A stretch of 36,616 bases of DNA from Protostelium mycophagum (Eukaryota; Evosea; Variosea; Protosteliida; Protosteliaceae): the NCBI GenBank assembly GCA_002081555.1, contig MZNV01000445.1:1-36616 (forward strand), in the 5' to 3' direction. A model generated the notes under the pieces. That model did not search any database and was not told where the DNA came from. It worked only from the letters and a program-made list of their open reading frames with translations. Below are positions 33,748-36,616 of this stretch, one piece after another. Every line of letters starts with the position of its first letter. Position 1 is the first letter of the stretch. The translations under genes were made by a program, and so were the position numbers.

Positions 33748-35975
33748 ATGGGAAGGACAGTGACATTAGAGCGAGCGACAACTCAACCACACATAAAACA
33801 TCTCACTGACCTCAATAACAATGTTCCTTTCGAGATCGGCCTGATGATCGGTCAAGTCAGTAATTGATACTGGCAGTATATCAATTACTACAAACACTTA
33901 CAAACATAGATATGTCCAGAGAGGGATTACATATGGAGTTTAGTCCCTGTACCTCCTGAGGATCCTGGTAATTTGATCTGATCTGCGTCATTTCTGAGAT
34001 TATACAGAAGAGGGACAGCGCACAGTTACAAACTTGAATGATGGGTGGGTGATTGAACACGCAAAACAGGTATGTCTTGTTCATTAATGAACCTAAATAA
34101 GAAGGTTACTGGATTATTGTCTGGAGGCTTGGAGATCATTGGTTTGTACATAATGGCACAAGCTGAGCAGTACAAGAAATTGGAAACGAGATTGTGGCAG
34201 ATCTTGAGCGCTATTTACAGAAAAGACACCTCTGCCATGTCTCTGTCCAGTGAGAGAGTCATATTACATATTGACGCCAAGACCAGAAAGTGCGATCAGA
34301 TGTTTAGGTGGATCTGACGACTGCAGGATGAATGGAAGGACATTTCAATTGGAGGACAGGAGTGGCACAGGAAGACCTATAGACATTAAACTCTCCCCTC
34401 AAGTGAGTTAATCTCTCCTCTGTGATGACGATCGCCCAAAATGAAATCAATTATTGATTTAACATCATTAATGTCACAAAGCAAACTACAACCACACCCA
34501 TCCATACTTTTTCTGCACACGTTCCACTGTCGCTCTACATACCAATCCACAAAAATTCACAGAGGTAAAATAACTTTCAAAATTCGATTCATTCTGAGAA
34601 TCTGCAGCGTAAAGAATAGGGAACACATTGAGGTGAGATGCAATATAATAATAGATTCAATAATAGATTCAAATATCTAAAAAATAATCATCATTGTTTT
34701 GTTTTTATTTGGAACGATTTCGTTCTTAGATCAGGAAAACACACTCAAAATATCTCAAAAATTGACATGAAATTCCAGAAACAATTGAACACCTTCATTA
34801 CCGAGCTTTCCGACTCGGTAATTAGCGTGGACGGTGCCGTATTCGAATCAAGCGACACGGAATTGAATCTGTCAGAGATGACCATTTCCAAATTTCTTGG
34901 CAAGGTATTTTTGTATTTAATTAACTATTCAAACCATTTGAAGAGATACCACGCTAATAAAGATTCAATTGGTCTTTCAAACATAATTTAATTTTTTGCA
35001 GAATAAGGATACAGATCACACAGTGGAATTTTTCCAGTCACTCTCAAAGAAGAATGAAGCGAAGGATGTAGAGTCTTCCGGCATCATTTTACTGCAAGGA
35101 ACGGTGCACACAAAGACACACATTAATCCTAAAGAGAGTATCTCTACATTAATCAAGGTGACTAAATTGTTACTGATCCATTCTGGTATGGCACAATATC
35201 ATTTTCCGCCTTAGTGGAAAAATGTATATTCTCTATGTTTATCCAAGATTACGAATGAAACCAGCACAAACCTGTTCGTCGTCCATAAACACTCGGAATT
35301 TATGATGTCACAGATGATGCATAGAGATATCTTCAATACTATTTCAAACAGAATCACGTTAGCGATAGAGGACAACGACAAAGATAACGGTAATTTAAAT
35401 TTCAAATTTGCATCAAAAGGCTCCAAACAGATTGCGAAAACAAACCAATTGATCGACTCTAGCTTTTTTCCTCGCAAAGACTTTTAATGACACGAAGAGT
35501 GACCGGGCAACAACACAGCTGCCAAAGCGGGTCTTCTTGCCTCTACCTTCTGCTCGAGATGGTAAGACCAGCTTATTCGTGGAACCCTTCACATGCACGG
35601 AGTATATGTTTCAAGACGAAGTGAAAGAGGATGTCCTCTCACGATGGAGAGAAATGTTTTCGGTGGGAGAGACGAGTGATGACGTCACTTTTGAATCTGT
35701 GGAAAATATCCAATTGGGTGAGTTTCTTTTGCGTTTATTAACGTGAATACTGCGTATATTACCGTGGAAGATATATCATTTTGAGGGTTCTGAATGGGAC
35801 AGGACAGCCAAAAGTGATCAACAGACAAGTGAAGAAAGAAGTTGAAGAGGTAAAGGTACAAGAGAACATGGAGACCAAACTCACACCCAAGACGAAGCCT
35901 GGACTGACACTCCCTCTCATCCTCTTTGCTCTTCTCTTCCTCATTCTTGCATTCTTTGTATCTTCTGCAGAATAA
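33748..35975 (+). CDS. ODR4: ODR4 homologue, ER membrane protein
   Basis: ODR4 is a C-terminally anchored ER protein; in animals it aids receptor trafficking and recruits the UFM1 protease UFSP2. Seen here: MGRTVTLE at the start and EIGLMIGQ, as in ODR4 (MGRTYIVEE, GLLIGQ). Then GGLEIIGLYIMAQ, LSSERVILHIDAKTRKC (human SERVTLHICASTKK), SGIILLQGTVHTKTHI, RDIFNTISNRI, and LPKRVFLPLPS (human LPYRVFVPLPG), and a final hydrophobic span (LTLPLILFALLFLILAFFV). About 430 residues in some 12 exons. Several joins were chosen because they restore these blocks: acceptor ACTCTAG near 35461 before FFLAKTFNDTK, and GGGACAG near 35801 before GQPKVINRQ. The exon at about 34500-34565 (SLYIPIHKN) is less certain. 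Divergence from the animal protein is high, but the order of conserved blocks and the single C-terminal anchor make the call likely. Confidence 0.82.
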
Positions 35976-35976
35976 A
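35971..35976 (+). terminator. AATAAA poly(A) signal containing the ODR4 stop codon
   Basis: The TAA stop at 35973-35975 lies entirely inside AATAAA. Confidence 0.6.
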
Positions 35977-36400
35977 TCTCTTTCAGATAGATTCTATCGT
36001 AAATCATCCTGGATTTTTGCAGCTTTGATTTATCTCGACACCATCATAGCGACAAAAAAGTGCTATGTGAGAGGGTCCTGTAGCACTGAGAATTGAAACG
36101 TTTATGAATCTCTATCTCAACAAAACGTGATACCAGCAACACCACTGAACGAAGAGTTTCGGCGACACCATTGTTGGAGAGGGAGAGGAGGTCGCAAGAA
36201 AGAAGACAGAGCCGCTGATGACAGAACTTTTATCAATCTTGGACCGCTCAACACAACAACTCCATGCTGTTCAAGGTTGATATTTATTGATTTGGAATCA
36301 CTTCCTGAGTGATGGAATAGACACAATAACATTAAATAAAATTGTGATAACCTTACAATCCAAGATAAATATAGCCGGATCAAACAACAACACCATTAAT
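35977..36400. other. Convergent intergenic region
   Basis: No supported coding exon. It would hold the 3' ends of ODR4 and of the aminotransferase gene. Short open frames on both strands show no family features. Confidence 0.5.
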
Positions 36401-36616
36401 TTATAGAGCTGCCTTAGGTGAGGAGAGAGCTTGTAAAGAAGAGTCCAAAATCTGTGTCATCTGGTCCACAGCCTCCATTGTACAATCAAGGACGGGTCTG
36501 AATCTCACCGTTGTAGATCCACAGCTGAGTAAGAGGGCCCCCTTGTCCCAGACCAAAGACTTTAACTTGGACAAATGCTCTTCTGTGGGAAGATCAAAAG
36601 CACAGATGAGTCCTGC
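36401..36616 (-). CDS. Class-III aminotransferase, C-terminal part (lysine 6- or GABA transaminase-like)
   Basis: Only the last 71 codons are in the window; the gene continues beyond the right edge. The frame reads AGLICAFDLPTEEHLSKL, then GALLLSCGSTTVRFRPVL and an amphipathic end, stop TAA at 36401. The block [RG]L-CAFDLP...V-RFRP is the C-terminal small-domain signature of omega-aminotransferases such as L-lysine 6-transaminase and 4-aminobutyrate transaminase; the RFRP arginines contribute to substrate carboxylate binding. The CAFDLP form looks closer to lysine 6-transaminase, but the fragment is too short to decide. No break was seen in this part. Confidence 0.75.
   Translation of the reverse strand, partial: AGLICAFDLPTEEHLSKLKSLVWDKGALLLSCGSTTVRFRPVLDCTMEAVDQMTQILDSSLQALSSPKAAL

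Overview
The window is nuclear DNA of a gene-dense, intron-rich unicellular eukaryote. Genes lie tens to hundreds of bases apart on both strands, and almost all are cut by GT-AG introns of about 35-80 bases. The standard code fits every gene. Several things point to a free-living protist, probably an amoebozoan of the protosteloid or amoeboflagellate kind: a fused alpha-beta tryptophan synthase, a secreted GH16 beta-glucanase with a cysteine-rich tail, plant-type LRR receptor-like proteins, a tyrosine kinase with a beta-helix ectodomain, and centriole/cilium proteins (CCDC81, TTLL glutamylase). The taxon is an inference; the gene identities are firmer. No mobile element, tRNA or rRNA gene was found.

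Layout. 1-905: non-coding upstream region with a short tandem repeat. 906-3762 (+): mitochondrial half-type ABC transporter, ABCB10-like. 3801-6160 (-): bifunctional tryptophan synthase. 6161-7143: divergent intergenic with a perfect 115-bp tandem duplication and an E2F-like site. 7144-9433 (+): CCDC81-like HU-domain/coiled-coil protein. 9532-10508 (-): ribosomal protein SA. 10509-11097: divergent promoter with a G-rich tract and a second copy of the E2F-like site. 11098-13152 (+): RPA1. 13678-16925 (+): LRR/coiled-coil protein of unknown role. 16958-20777 (-): cytosolic leucyl-tRNA synthetase. 21233-22792 (+): GH16 glucanase with a likely GPI signal. 23060-25357 (-): TTLL polyglutamylase-like enzyme. 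25566-32334 (-): receptor tyrosine kinase with a long FxxN/GGAI beta-helix ectodomain. 32429-33651 (-): plant-type LRR receptor-like protein without a kinase. 33748-35975 (+): ODR4. 36401-36616 (-): C-terminal end of a class-III aminotransferase.

Most of the window is housekeeping (translation, replication, amino-acid and mitochondrial metabolism, ER quality control). The accessory part of most interest is 25.5-33.7 kb. There a tyrosine kinase of true TK type, not TKL, is joined through one membrane segment to a Pmp-like beta-helix ectodomain and carries repeated tyrosine motifs in its tail. It sits 94 bases downstream of a gene for an LRR receptor-like protein that could be a partner receptor.

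Recurring themes are very small spacers between convergent genes (38 and 32 bases stop to stop), AATAAA signals that overlap stop codons, and an identical 19-base E2F-like sequence upstream of RPA1 and in the TRP/CCDC81 intergenic region. Exon joins were made by eye from splice signals, reading frame and remembered family alignments, so single junctions may be off; doubtful ones are flagged.
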